This document shows positions 25,831 to 34,875 of a DNA stretch of 64,000 nucleotides, piece after piece. The translations under genes were made by a program, and so were the position numbers. The notes below the pieces were generated by a model that worked only from the letters and a program-made list of their open reading frames with translations, was not told where the DNA came from and searched no databases. Each line of letters starts with the position of its first letter. Within the stretch, counting starts at the first letter, position 1. Origin of the DNA: Pseudomonas sp. TH41 (GTDB lineage Bacteria > Pseudomonadota > Gammaproteobacteria > Pseudomonadales > Pseudomonadaceae); NCBI RefSeq assembly GCF_016650695.1, contig NZ_JAEKFH010000009.1, positions 62,001-126,000 on the forward strand, given 5' to 3'.

Positions 25831-25944
25831 TCAAGCACTTGATCCCCTGGGCAGGGCTGTCATTGCCATTGTCATCCTGATCCAGCGGATCGTCCCGTCC
25901 TTGGCGACACCGTTGCGCCCTGCCAAGACCGCCACGGAGTTTTT

Positions 25945-27657
25945 ATGTTCGTCAGCCTGTTGATCATCTTCACCGCCTCCCTGGTCGTCATCGCCCTGTT
26001 CCATCGCCTGCGATTGCCGCCAGTGCTGGGCTACCTCTGTGTGGGGCTGATCGTCGGGCCGACGGCGTTCAACTGGGTGAACGACAGTGACGCGTTGCCA
26101 CTGCTCGCCGAGTTGGGTGTGGTGTTTTTGCTGTTCTCCCTGGGGCTGGAGTTTTCGCTGTCAAAAATGATAGCGCTGCGTCGGGTGGTCTTTGGCCTCG
26201 GCAGCCTTCAAGTGATTGTATCCGGGGCAGTGCTTGGCGCTCTGCTGATGATGTTTGGCGTACCGACCACTTCTGCGTTTCTACTCGGTGCCGGCCTGGC
26301 ACTCTCTTCCACCGCGATTGTCAGCAAGGAACTCGGCAGCCTCGGCGAGATTTTCAGCAGCCATGGCCAGAATGCCATTGGTGTGTTGCTGTTCCAGGAC
26401 GTAGTGGCAGTGTTGTTGCTGACCCTGGTGCCAGTGTTCGCCGGCACCAGCGATCAGGCCTGGTATTGGGCGCTTCCCATAACGCTGGGCAAAACCGTCG
26501 TGCTGTTCGTCGGGCTGTCCCTGGCCAGTCGCTGGTTATTGCCACGCCTGTTTCATGAAGTGGCCGCGTCCCGTTCCGCAGAGCTATTCGTGCTGCTGAC
26601 GCTGGTGATTGTTTTGCTGACGGCCGTGTTAACCCACTTGCTTGGTCTCTCCCCGGCGCTGGGTGCCTTTCTCGCCGGCATGCTGCTGGGGGAAAGCCAC
26701 TACCGACATCAGATTGAGGCCGACATTCGCCCGTTCCGCGACATCCTGCTCGGGCTGTTTTTCGTCAGTATCGGCATGCTGATCGATTTGCGATTGTTTG
26801 CCAGCCACGGCCTGCTGATCCTCGGCCTGACCCTGGGGTTGCTGGCGATCAAAGGGTGCGTGGTCGCGTTGCTGGTCAAATGGCGCGGCAGCGACGGTGA
26901 AACCGCTTGGCGCAGCGGCCTGGCATTGGCCCAGGGCGGGGAGTTCTGTTTCGCACTGATGACGCAGATGCAGCAAAACCAACTGATGCCTGCCAATCTC
27001 GGCGGCCTGCTGCTGGCCGCAACCTTTTGCTCAATGGTGGTCACGCCGTCGTTGCTGCGCGCCGCCCCTCACATTGCCGCACGCTTGCACCGCAAACCCA
27101 ACGAAGAAGCACGACTTGAGGAAATCAGTGCACTCAACGCGCAAGTGCAGGGGCATGTGGTGATTTGTGGTTACGGTCGTGTGGGGCAATCGATCGGGCG
27201 CATTTTGCTCAATGCCCAGCAGCCCTACATCGCCCTGGATAACGACCCGGTGAGGATTCAGGAAGCAGCGGTCGGTGAAAGCCATGTTCACTACGGTGAT
27301 TCACATCGCGGTGATCTGCTGGTCGCGGTCGGGCTGGAGCGCGCCAGCCTGCTGGTGATCGCCGTGGACAAAGCTGACATCGCACTGCTTATCCTCAAGG
27401 AAGCACGCCGAATCAACCCGAGCGTGCCGATCCTGGTGCGCACTCGGGACGACAGTCAGGGGCCCGAGCTGAAGGCGGCCGGTGCCAGCGAAGTCGTGCC
27501 CGAGTTGCTGGAATCCAGCCTGATGCTCGCCGCTCATGCACTGGTCCTGCTGGGTTTCCCCGAGCAGCAGGTGCAGGACCGGGTCGACCAGATACGCCAT
27601 GACCGCTACCGCCTGCTGCACGGTTTCTACCCCGGTGCTGAAGATGAGGAACTCTGA
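25945..27657 (+). CDS. Kef-type monovalent cation:proton antiporter with TrkA-N domain
   Basis: 570 residues. The CPA2 antiporter domain with about twelve helices spans residues 1-385 (LPPVLGYLCVGLIVGPTAF, ALSSTAIVSKELG, LLFQDVVAVLLLTL). A cytoplasmic RCK/TrkA-N domain begins at about 406 with the nucleotide fold GHVVICGYGRVGQSIGRIL. Members exchange K+ or Na+ for H+, some gated by glutathione adducts. It stands 114 bases after the RND operon and ends exactly where the convergent acyl-CoA ligase gene ends. Confidence 0.9.
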   Translation: MFVSLLIIFTASLVVIALFHRLRLPPVLGYLCVGLIVGPTAFNWVNDSDALPLLAELGVVFLLFSLGLEFSLSKMIALRRVVFGLGSLQVIVSGAVLGALLMMFGVPTTSAFLLGAGLALSSTAIVSKELGSLGEIFSSHGQNAIGVLLFQDVVAVLLLTLVPVFAGTSDQAWYWALPITLGKTVVLFVGLSLASRWLLPRLFHEVAASRSAELFVLLTLVIVLLTAVLTHLLGLSPALGAFLAGMLLGESHYRHQIEADIRPFRDILLGLFFVSIGMLIDLRLFASHGLLILGLTLGLLAIKGCVVALLVKWRGSDGETAWRSGLALAQGGEFCFALMTQMQQNQLMPANLGGLLLAATFCSMVVTPSLLRAAPHIAARLHRKPNEEARLEEISALNAQVQGHVVICGYGRVGQSIGRILLNAQQPYIALDNDPVRIQEAAVGESHVHYGDSHRGDLLVAVGLERASLLVIAVDKADIALLILKEARRINPSVPILVRTRDDSQGPELKAAGASEVVPELLESSLMLAAHALVLLGFPEQQVQDRVDQIRHDRYRLLHGFYPGAEDEEL

Positions 27658-29358
27658 TCAGCAGATGTCCAGTGCCTGTCGGCTCAGTTCCTGTTCGCGA
27701 ATCAGCCGCTTGTTGATTTTCCCGACACTGGTTTTAGGGATCTCGGTAACGATCCTGATCTGCTTGGGAATCGCCCACTTGTTGATACGGCCACTCTCGA
27801 CATATTGATGCAGATGGGCCACCAGCTTTTCAGGCGTGATGCCTTCTACTACCGCGCAAACGACCAGGGCCACGGGGCGCTCACCCCACTGCAGGTCGGG
27901 AATGCCGACGACCGCCACAGACGTGACGGCGGGATGCTCGCTGATAAGACTTTCCAGTTCCAACGAGCTGATCCACTCCCCTCCCGTCTTGATGACGTCT
28001 TTGATCCGGTCCTTGATCTCCACGACGCCCAAGGCGTCGATAGAGCCGATGTCACCGGTATGCATCCACCCGTTTTCCCACAGCTGCGCGCCCTGCTCAG
28101 GTTCCTTCAGGTAACCCTGGGTCAACCAGGGCGCGCGTACCACGATCTCACCCAGCGCCTCGCCATCCTGAGGCGCCTCGTTGCCGCTGGCATCGATGAT
28201 TTTCAAGTCCACCATCGGCACCGCCACCCCGGTCTTGATGCGAGCGGCCACCTGCGCCGGCGCCGGTTGTTCAAGCTCGGCCTCAGTCAGGTGAGTCAAA
28301 CACAGCAATGGACAGGTCTCGGACATCCCGTATCCGCTATGCACGCGCATGCCCCGTGCGGTCGCCTGGGCCGCCAGCCCGTGGGTCAATGCACTGCCGC
28401 CCAGGAGCATTTTCCAGCCGCTGAAGTCAGTGTCGGTCGCTTCGTCGCACTGCAGGATCATTTGCAGAATCGTGGGCACGCAATGGGAGAAACTGACCTT
28501 TTCCTCGCGGTACAACCTGACCAGGCTATTGGGTTCATAGCGACCCGGGTAAACCTGCTTGATCCCCATCAACGTCGCAACATATGGCACGCCCCAGGCA
28601 TGCACATGAAACATGGGCGTGATGGGCATGTACACATCGTCGGAACGTAACAACGGCAAGCCCTGGTACACGCCCAGGGTGCCAACCGCATTCAGTGTAT
28701 GCAGCACCAGTTGGCGGTGGGTGAAGTAAACGCCCTTGGGATTTCCGGTGGTGCCGGTGGTGTAGAAAATCGTCGCCACCGAGTTCTCATCAAAGTCCGG
28801 GAAATCGAAGTGAGGCTCCGCGTCCGTCAACAGACTTTCGTATTCACCCAGCACGGGCAGCGCGGCTGATGGTGCGCCGACGTCACTGAGTTGGATGTAG
28901 CTTTTGACGGTCGTCAGCTGATCCTGAATCTGCTCTATCAAGGGCAGGAAATCGTCATGCACCAACACCAGGTCATCCTCGGCGTGGTTCATGGTGTAGA
29001 GAATCTGCTCCGCCGAGAGACGGATATTGACCGTGTGCAACACGGCGCCAATCATCGGCACGGCAAAAAAGCATTCCAGATACCGATGGCTGTCCCAATC
29101 CAGCAACGCCACGGTGTCCCCGGCCTTGACGCCGGCTTTCGTCAGCGCGTTGGCCAATTGCTTGATGCGGTCATTCAGCGTTCGATAGCTGTAGCGCAGC
29201 TTGTCCGCGTAGACGATTTCCTGATCGGGCGCATAGCGCGCGCCCGAGAGCAACAGGCTCTTGATCAACAGTGGGTAGGTGTATGCGCCTTGCGCGGGGG
29301 AGATTATTTTTGTGGTTACCACGGTGAAGTCTTCCTGATTCTGTTGGTTGTAGATCAT
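27658..29358 (-). CDS. Fatty-acyl-CoA synthetase (AMP-binding, medium/long-chain type)
   Basis: 566 residues. The adenylate-forming motifs are YTTGTTGNPKG (A3, about 215), GYGMSETCPL (A5), WMHTGDIG (A7), IKDRIKDVIKTGGEWIS (A8) and the catalytic Lys in TSVGKINKRLIRE (A10). It belongs with AlkK-like medium-chain ligases rather than FadD. It is the last gene of the minus-strand lipid unit and should activate the carboxylate used by the adjacent acyl-CoA dehydrogenase. Its stop abuts the Kef stop with no spacer. Confidence 0.9.
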   Translation of the reverse strand: MIYNQQNQEDFTVVTTKIISPAQGAYTYPLLIKSLLLSGARYAPDQEIVYADKLRYSYRTLNDRIKQLANALTKAGVKAGDTVALLDWDSHRYLECFFAVPMIGAVLHTVNIRLSAEQILYTMNHAEDDLVLVHDDFLPLIEQIQDQLTTVKSYIQLSDVGAPSAALPVLGEYESLLTDAEPHFDFPDFDENSVATIFYTTGTTGNPKGVYFTHRQLVLHTLNAVGTLGVYQGLPLLRSDDVYMPITPMFHVHAWGVPYVATLMGIKQVYPGRYEPNSLVRLYREEKVSFSHCVPTILQMILQCDEATDTDFSGWKMLLGGSALTHGLAAQATARGMRVHSGYGMSETCPLLCLTHLTEAELEQPAPAQVAARIKTGVAVPMVDLKIIDASGNEAPQDGEALGEIVVRAPWLTQGYLKEPEQGAQLWENGWMHTGDIGSIDALGVVEIKDRIKDVIKTGGEWISSLELESLISEHPAVTSVAVVGIPDLQWGERPVALVVCAVVEGITPEKLVAHLHQYVESGRINKWAIPKQIRIVTEIPKTSVGKINKRLIREQELSRQALDIC

Positions 29359-29373
29359 CTCCAGTTCACTGGA

Positions 29374-31152
29374 TCAGAACTGCGTTGCATCGAGCAGGTA
29401 AAGCGAGTCGCTACCGGCCCGGACCGACGCCGCCAACGAATGGACACGCGGTAACAGACGAGCAAAAAAGAAACGTGCGGTGCCCATTTTGCTGGCGTAG
29501 AAATCGTCCTGCGTTTCCTTGCCGAAGGCGGCCTGGGCCATCAACGCCCACATGTAGGCGTAGGCGGTGTAACCGAAGACGTGCAGATACTCGACCGCGG
29601 CAGCGCCGATTTCATTCGGGTTGTTTTGCGCACGGTCCAGCAACCACGCGGTGAGTTCGTCGAGGTTGTCCAGTGCGCTGTTCAGCGGCTGGGTGAACTC
29701 AGCCAGCTCAGCACTGGCGGTGGCGGTAAAATGGCGGATCTCGTCAGCAAACAGTTGGTACAGCGCACCTCCCGTGCCGACCACTTTGCGTCCGACCAGG
29801 TCCAGCGCCTGAATGCCGTTAGTGCCCTCGTAGATCTGGGTAATACGCACATCGCGCACCAGTTGCTCCTGGCCCCATTCGCGAATGTAGCCGTGACCGC
29901 CAAATACCTGCTGGCCATGCACAGTGGATTCCAGGCCCAGGTCAGTCAGAAAGGCTTTGGCCACCGGCGTCAACAATGCCACCAGTGCCTCGGCGCGTTT
30001 GCGTGCGCTTGGGTCGTCACTGAACTTGGCCGTGTCGAGTTGCATCGCGACGTAGGTCGAAAACGCACGACTGCCTTCATTGCACGCTTTCATGGTCAGC
30101 AACATGCGGCGAACGTCGGGGTGCACGATGATCGGATCCGCGACCTTGTCGGTGGCTTGCGGGCCGCTCGGCGAACGACTTTGCAAACGGTCGCGGGCAT
30201 AGGCGAGCGCATTTTGGTAAGAGCGTTCAGCCGTGGCCAGCCCCTGAATGCCGACACCCAGGCGCTCGTAATTCATCATGGTGAACATTGCCGCCAGGCC
30301 CTTGTTGGGTGCATCGACGATCCAGCCGGTGGCACCGTCGAAGTTCATCACGCAGGTGGCTGAGGCCTTGATCCCCATCTTGTGTTCGATTGAACCACAG
30401 GACAGCGCGTTCCTCTGACCAAGGCTGCCATCGGCGTTGACCAGGACTTTGGGCACCAAAAACAACGAGATGCCTTTGGGGCCTGCGGGCGCGTCAGGTA
30501 GGCGGGCCAGGACCAGGTGGATGATGTTCTCGGTCAGGTCGTGCTCGCCGCCGGTGATGAAAATCTTGGTGCCGCTGACTTTGTAAGAACCGTCGGCCTG
30601 AGGTTCGGCCTTGGTGCGGATGATCCCCAGATCCGTGCCGGCGTGTGGTTCGGTCAGGCACATGGAACCGGCCCAGACGCCGGCATACAGGTTTGGCAGG
30701 TACGTCGCTTTCAGCGTTTCACTGGCATGAGCGTTGAGGGCCAGGCAGGCGCCGGCGGTCAGCATCGGATACAAGCCAAACGACAGGTTGGCCCCGTTGA
30801 CCATTTCCTCGACCTGGGCGCCGATCACTTTGGGCATGCCCATGCCACCGTATGCCGGTTCTCCGCCCACGCCGGTCCAGCCACCCTCGGCAAAGGCGCG
30901 ATAGGCGTCCGCAAAGCCGTTTGGCGTGGAAACCTGCCCGTCGTTCCAGGAACAGCCCTGCTCGTCACCACTGCGGTTGAGCGGTGCGATCAGCTCTGCG
31001 CTGATCTTGCCGGCTTCTTCGAGCACGGCATTGGCGGTGTCTTCATCCACCACCTCGGCCAGGGCCGGCATGGCGGCCCACAGCCGGGAAACGTTGAAAA
31101 CTTCGTTGAGTACGAACCGAATGTCGCGCAGCGGCGCTTTGTAGTCAGACAT
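29374..31152 (-). CDS. Acyl-CoA dehydrogenase with C-terminal extension (DmdC-like group)
   Basis: 592 residues: N-terminal helical domain, middle beta domain (MCLTEPHAGTDLG, KIFITGGEHDL), C-terminal FAD domain with IYEGTNGIQALDLVGRK, and an extra ~130-residue C-terminal domain. The length and motif set match the long acyl-CoA dehydrogenases related to DmdC and not the ~390-residue FadE types. It introduces a double bond into an acyl-CoA, passing electrons to ETF. It is 15 bases upstream of the ligase gene. Confidence 0.9.
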   Translation of the reverse strand: MSDYKAPLRDIRFVLNEVFNVSRLWAAMPALAEVVDEDTANAVLEEAGKISAELIAPLNRSGDEQGCSWNDGQVSTPNGFADAYRAFAEGGWTGVGGEPAYGGMGMPKVIGAQVEEMVNGANLSFGLYPMLTAGACLALNAHASETLKATYLPNLYAGVWAGSMCLTEPHAGTDLGIIRTKAEPQADGSYKVSGTKIFITGGEHDLTENIIHLVLARLPDAPAGPKGISLFLVPKVLVNADGSLGQRNALSCGSIEHKMGIKASATCVMNFDGATGWIVDAPNKGLAAMFTMMNYERLGVGIQGLATAERSYQNALAYARDRLQSRSPSGPQATDKVADPIIVHPDVRRMLLTMKACNEGSRAFSTYVAMQLDTAKFSDDPSARKRAEALVALLTPVAKAFLTDLGLESTVHGQQVFGGHGYIREWGQEQLVRDVRITQIYEGTNGIQALDLVGRKVVGTGGALYQLFADEIRHFTATASAELAEFTQPLNSALDNLDELTAWLLDRAQNNPNEIGAAAVEYLHVFGYTAYAYMWALMAQAAFGKETQDDFYASKMGTARFFFARLLPRVHSLAASVRAGSDSLYLLDATQF

Positions 31153-31214
31153 GTTTGAAATACTCAGGCAATGTCAGGGCATGGAACATGCCCTGGTCAG
31201 TGGAAGTGCAACCC

Positions 31215-33704
31215 TTATGGGTGTGCGCCAACAAGTTCCGCCGGGCGTTCGGTGGACTTTGCAGGAATGGGAGTGATGTTTCGCAGCAGGAAACAGGACA
31301 ACGCCGGTATTAGAATCAGCGCACCGAGCATGTTCCAGATGAACATGAAGGTCAGCAGGATGCCCATGTCGGCCTGGAACTTGATCGGCGACCAGGCCCA
31401 GCACACAACGCCTGCCGCCAGGGTGATGCCGACCAGTCCGACGACTCGACCGGTGAAAGACACCGCGTTACGGTAGGCCTGTGCCAATGGCAGGCCTTGG
31501 CGCTGGAAGTGCAGCTGCACGCTGAGCAAGTACAACGCGTAATCCACACCGATCCCTACCCCCAGCGCGATCACCGGCAATGTCGCCACTTTGACGCCGA
31601 TGCCCATGACCACCATCAACGCCTCGCAGAGGATCGACGTCAGCACCAGCGGCAGCAGCGCCACCAGCGTCGCGCGCCAACTGCGGAAGGTAATCAGGCA
31701 GAACAGCGTCACTGCCGCGTACACGTAAAGCAGCATCGTGTGGTTGGCTTCACGCACCACGATGTTGGTCGCCGCTTCAATGCCGGCAGTGCCGGCGGCC
31801 AACAGAAACTGGCGATCGTCGGTGCTGTTTTCCTTGGCGAATTTGTCGGCGATAGCGACCACGGCGTCCAGCGTTTCGGCTTTGTGATCCTTGAGGAAGG
31901 CGATCACCGGCATCACCGAACAATCGGTATTGAACAATTCCGGTGCATTGACCGACGCCTGCTGCGCGGCATAGTTCAGTACGTTCTGGTTGCGCTGGAT
32001 GCTGTTGAGCTTGGGGTTGCCTTCGAACGAGCCAGCGGTGATCTGACGTACCGCATTGACCAGCGATGAAGTCGCTTGCACACCGGGGTATTGCTGGAGC
32101 TCCCAGGCCAGGCGATCGGCCAGAATCAACGTCTGATAATTCAGGCACCCTTCAGGCGGCGTCTTGATCATCACCGCGAACAGGTCGCTGGACAGCGCGT
32201 AGTGGCTGGTGATGTAGGCGTTGTCACGGTTGTAGCGCGAGTCCGCGCGCAGCTCCGGGGCGCCACTGTCGAGGTCGCCAATTTGCAGGCGTTGACTGAC
32301 CACGAAACCTGCGATGCCCAACACCACCGCCCCGAGCACGATACCCGTGGCCCACTTGCGCGTGGTGAAACGGTCGAGGAAATCCCACAGTTTGCCGAAC
32401 CCCCGACTCTGCGCGGCGCGAGTGTCGATCTTCAGCGCACGCTCTGCAGCCTTGGCGCCAACGCCGATGTAGGACAGGGCCACCGGCATCAACAACAGCG
32501 AGGTGAAGATCAGCACGGCGACGCCGATACTGGCGGTAATGGCCAGGTCCTGAATCACCGGAATGTCGATCAGCATCAACACGGCAAAACCGACCGCATC
32601 GGCCAGCAACGCGGTGACGCCAGCGATAAACAGACGACGGAAGGTGTACCGCGCCGCCACCAGTTTATGGGTGCCACGGGCGATGTCCTGCATGATGCCG
32701 TTCATCTTCTGCGCCGCGTGGGATACACCGATGGCGAAAATCAGGAACGGCACCAGAACCGAGTAGGGATCGATGGCATAACCCAGCCAGGCGACAATGC
32801 CCAACTGCCAGACCACAGCGGTCAGCGAACAAAAGATCACCAACAGCGTGCTGCGCAGGCAACGGGTGTAGAGATAGATGATGACGAACGAGGTGACCAC
32901 GGCCAGACCGAAGAACATCATCACCTGAATCAGGCCGTCGATCAGATCGCCGATCAACTTGGCAAAACCGATCACGCGGACCTTGTACTTGCCTTTGCCC
33001 TCCGCCCCGGCCTTGCGTGCCTTGCTATCGCCGGCAAATTCGATTTTGTCTCGCAGCTGTTCTTCGAGCATCTGCGCGAACGAGTAGTAATTGATGCTGT
33101 GACCGGTCGCCGACGTTTTGTCCAGCAGCGGCACGATCAACATGGTCGACCTGAAGTCGCTGGCCACCAGGCTGCCGACAATGCCGGCGCGGTTGATGTT
33201 CTGGCGCAACTGTTCGATGTCTGCGGGTGAACCCTGGTACGCATCGGGCATCACCGGGCCACCCTGGAAGCCTTCTTCGGTGACTTCATTCCAGCGCACC
33301 GCCGGGCTCCACAGAGACTTCATCCAGGCACGGTCGACGCCTTCCGTGAGGAACAAGTCATCATTGACCTGTTTGAGTACGGCCAGGTATTGGGGGTCGA
33401 AAATGTCGCCCTGGGTGTTCTCCACCACCACCCGCACCGAACTGCCCAGGCCACGCAACGATTTGCGGTTCTCCAGGAAGTTCTGGATATAGGGCTGGCT
33501 CTGCGGAATCATCTTCTCAAAGCTGGGGCGCAGCTCCAGGCGGGTGGCCGCCATATAACCCAGCACCAGCGTGACCAACGCCATGACCAACACAAACAGC
33601 GGACGGTGGTTGAACACCCAGCGTTCCAGGCGGTTGCCGGAGTGCCGATCGAAGTCACGCAAGTGGCGGATCACCGGCATGGTGTCTTGCTTGATGTTGC
33701 CCAT
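31215..33704 (-). CDS. MMPL-type RND-superfamily lipid transporter
   Basis: 829 residues, about twelve membrane helices and two extracytoplasmic loops. The internal duplication is visible as IYLYTRCLRSTLLVIFCSLTAV...YSVLVPFLIFAIGVSHAAQKM and again RATLVALLPLVLTS...LGVGIGVDYALYLLSVQ; the paired GVSHA and GVDYAL segments are the MMPL/HpnN-type relay sites. Such proteins move lipids or hydrophobic compounds instead of drugs. It lies between the YCF48 gene and the acyl-CoA dehydrogenase gene, 62 bases from the latter. Confidence 0.88.
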   Translation of the reverse strand: MGNIKQDTMPVIRHLRDFDRHSGNRLERWVFNHRPLFVLVMALVTLVLGYMAATRLELRPSFEKMIPQSQPYIQNFLENRKSLRGLGSSVRVVVENTQGDIFDPQYLAVLKQVNDDLFLTEGVDRAWMKSLWSPAVRWNEVTEEGFQGGPVMPDAYQGSPADIEQLRQNINRAGIVGSLVASDFRSTMLIVPLLDKTSATGHSINYYSFAQMLEEQLRDKIEFAGDSKARKAGAEGKGKYKVRVIGFAKLIGDLIDGLIQVMMFFGLAVVTSFVIIYLYTRCLRSTLLVIFCSLTAVVWQLGIVAWLGYAIDPYSVLVPFLIFAIGVSHAAQKMNGIMQDIARGTHKLVAARYTFRRLFIAGVTALLADAVGFAVLMLIDIPVIQDLAITASIGVAVLIFTSLLLMPVALSYIGVGAKAAERALKIDTRAAQSRGFGKLWDFLDRFTTRKWATGIVLGAVVLGIAGFVVSQRLQIGDLDSGAPELRADSRYNRDNAYITSHYALSSDLFAVMIKTPPEGCLNYQTLILADRLAWELQQYPGVQATSSLVNAVRQITAGSFEGNPKLNSIQRNQNVLNYAAQQASVNAPELFNTDCSVMPVIAFLKDHKAETLDAVVAIADKFAKENSTDDRQFLLAAGTAGIEAATNIVVREANHTMLLYVYAAVTLFCLITFRSWRATLVALLPLVLTSILCEALMVVMGIGVKVATLPVIALGVGIGVDYALYLLSVQLHFQRQGLPLAQAYRNAVSFTGRVVGLVGITLAAGVVCWAWSPIKFQADMGILLTFMFIWNMLGALILIPALSCFLLRNITPIPAKSTERPAELVGAHP

Positions 33705-33735
33705 GTCAGGGTACTCGCTCTAATGGATCCAGTTC

Positions 33736-34809
33736 TTATTTGACGTTCTGTACGCGTGCACCACGGCTGCCGACCAACACCAGGCTGCCGTCGGGTGCTC
33801 GGGTGGCGCCGGCTGACGGGGACAGATTTTGTTGAGGCACCAACGTCAGTCGGGTGCTGTCGTCGCCGCGGACCAGCATTTGTCCTGCCTGGCTAAACAG
33901 CAGGTAACGACCCTTGGCGTCCACCGTGGCGGCCGTGATGCTGACCTGCAGACCCGTGCTGAGCGGGGTCCAGCTGGAACCGCCATCGATGCTTCGAAAC
34001 ACATGCCCGCGCAGACCGTACACCAGCACTTCGCCGGGCCTGCCGATCACGCCGAAGAAACTGCCCTGATAGGGCGACTCGAGCACCACGAAACGCTGCC
34101 CTGCCTCATCCCACTTGAGCAGCAATCCCTGTTCGCCAACGATGTAGAGCGCATCCCCCGTGGACGCGATTGCATTGAGGTGCAAACCTTGCGTGTTATC
34201 AGTGCGGTCCTGGAACGGCACCCAGTGTTCACCGCCATCTTCGGTACGCAGAATCAGGTTGAACACACCGACCACAAAGCCGACTTTTTCGTTGGCGAAC
34301 CAAACGTCGAGCAGCGGCTTGTCAGCGCCCTCCTCGACCAGTCGCTCGCCATCAGCGGCGAGCTTCGCCCAGTGTTCGTTGGCGGGTTCACGAGTGGCCA
34401 ACGCACGGTAATGCTTGACCAGCAAGGCGCCGATCTGGCGACCGTCCAGTTGTTTGTTCCAGGTCACGCCGGCATCGCTGGTGTGCAGTACCACGCCGTC
34501 GTTGCCGACCGCCCACCCTTGCGTGGCTGAAGGGAAGTTCACGGCATTAAGGTCGGCACTGACCGGCACAGCCGCCTGCTGCCAGTCTTTGCCGCTATCA
34601 TCGGAATAAAGGATGTGGCCACGTTGTCCGACGACGATTAGTCGCTCACCTGCGCGAGCCGCGCCGAGCAAAGGGCTGCGAACCGCCAGGGCGCTGGCCT
34701 TGGCCGGCAGATCCAGCACGTCGACGTAGCTGGCCGCCTGAGTGAGGCCTTGCAGCAAAGCAAGCGTGATGCCCAGCGCGACCTGCAGGTACTTCGTGTA
34801 CGAACACAT
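33736..34809 (-). CDS. YCF48/BNR-repeat exported protein
   Basis: 357 residues with an N-terminal signal (LQVALGITLALLQGLTQAAS). Several repeats of the sialidase/BNR Asp-box pattern occur: SDDSGKDW, TSDAGVTW, TEDGGEHW, SIDGGSSWTP, forming a predicted beta-propeller of the YCF48 type. The gene commonly accompanies MMPL, DUF1329 and DUF1302 genes and may act as a periplasmic adaptor. That role is inference from context. Confidence 0.8.
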   Translation of the reverse strand: MCSYTKYLQVALGITLALLQGLTQAASYVDVLDLPAKASALAVRSPLLGAARAGERLIVVGQRGHILYSDDSGKDWQQAAVPVSADLNAVNFPSATQGWAVGNDGVVLHTSDAGVTWNKQLDGRQIGALLVKHYRALATREPANEHWAKLAADGERLVEEGADKPLLDVWFANEKVGFVVGVFNLILRTEDGGEHWVPFQDRTDNTQGLHLNAIASTGDALYIVGEQGLLLKWDEAGQRFVVLESPYQGSFFGVIGRPGEVLVYGLRGHVFRSIDGGSSWTPLSTGLQVSITAATVDAKGRYLLFSQAGQMLVRGDDSTRLTLVPQQNLSPSAGATRAPDGSLVLVGSRGARVQNVK

Positions 34810-34824
34810 ACGGCGTCCCTCTTG

Positions 34825-34861
34825 AAAAAAAGCGCCGGGCGCACGTCGAGTGCACCCGGCG
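34825..34861 (-). terminator. Rho-independent terminator between the DUF1329 and YCF48 genes
   Basis: Read on the minus strand: CGCCGGGTGCAC, a GTCGA-type loop and GTGCGCCCGGCG, then seven T residues (plus-strand A run at 34825-34831). The 12-bp stem has one mismatched pair. It follows the DUF1329 stop (34876) and ends shortly before the YCF48 start (34809), so it should reduce transcription from the outer-membrane genes into the transporter genes. Confidence 0.75.
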
Positions 34862-34875
34862 TTGAACCCCGGCGC

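Noticed and set aside
25827..25880. A 17-codon frame overlapping the outer-membrane channel stop
   Set aside because: It has the start MIKHLIPWAGL but ends after 17 codons; it is too short to support as a gene and is probably a remnant.
32076..33230. A 384-codon plus-strand open frame
   Set aside because: It is the antisense of the MMPL transporter gene; composition is Gln/His/Asp-rich, as produced by reading membrane helices backwards.
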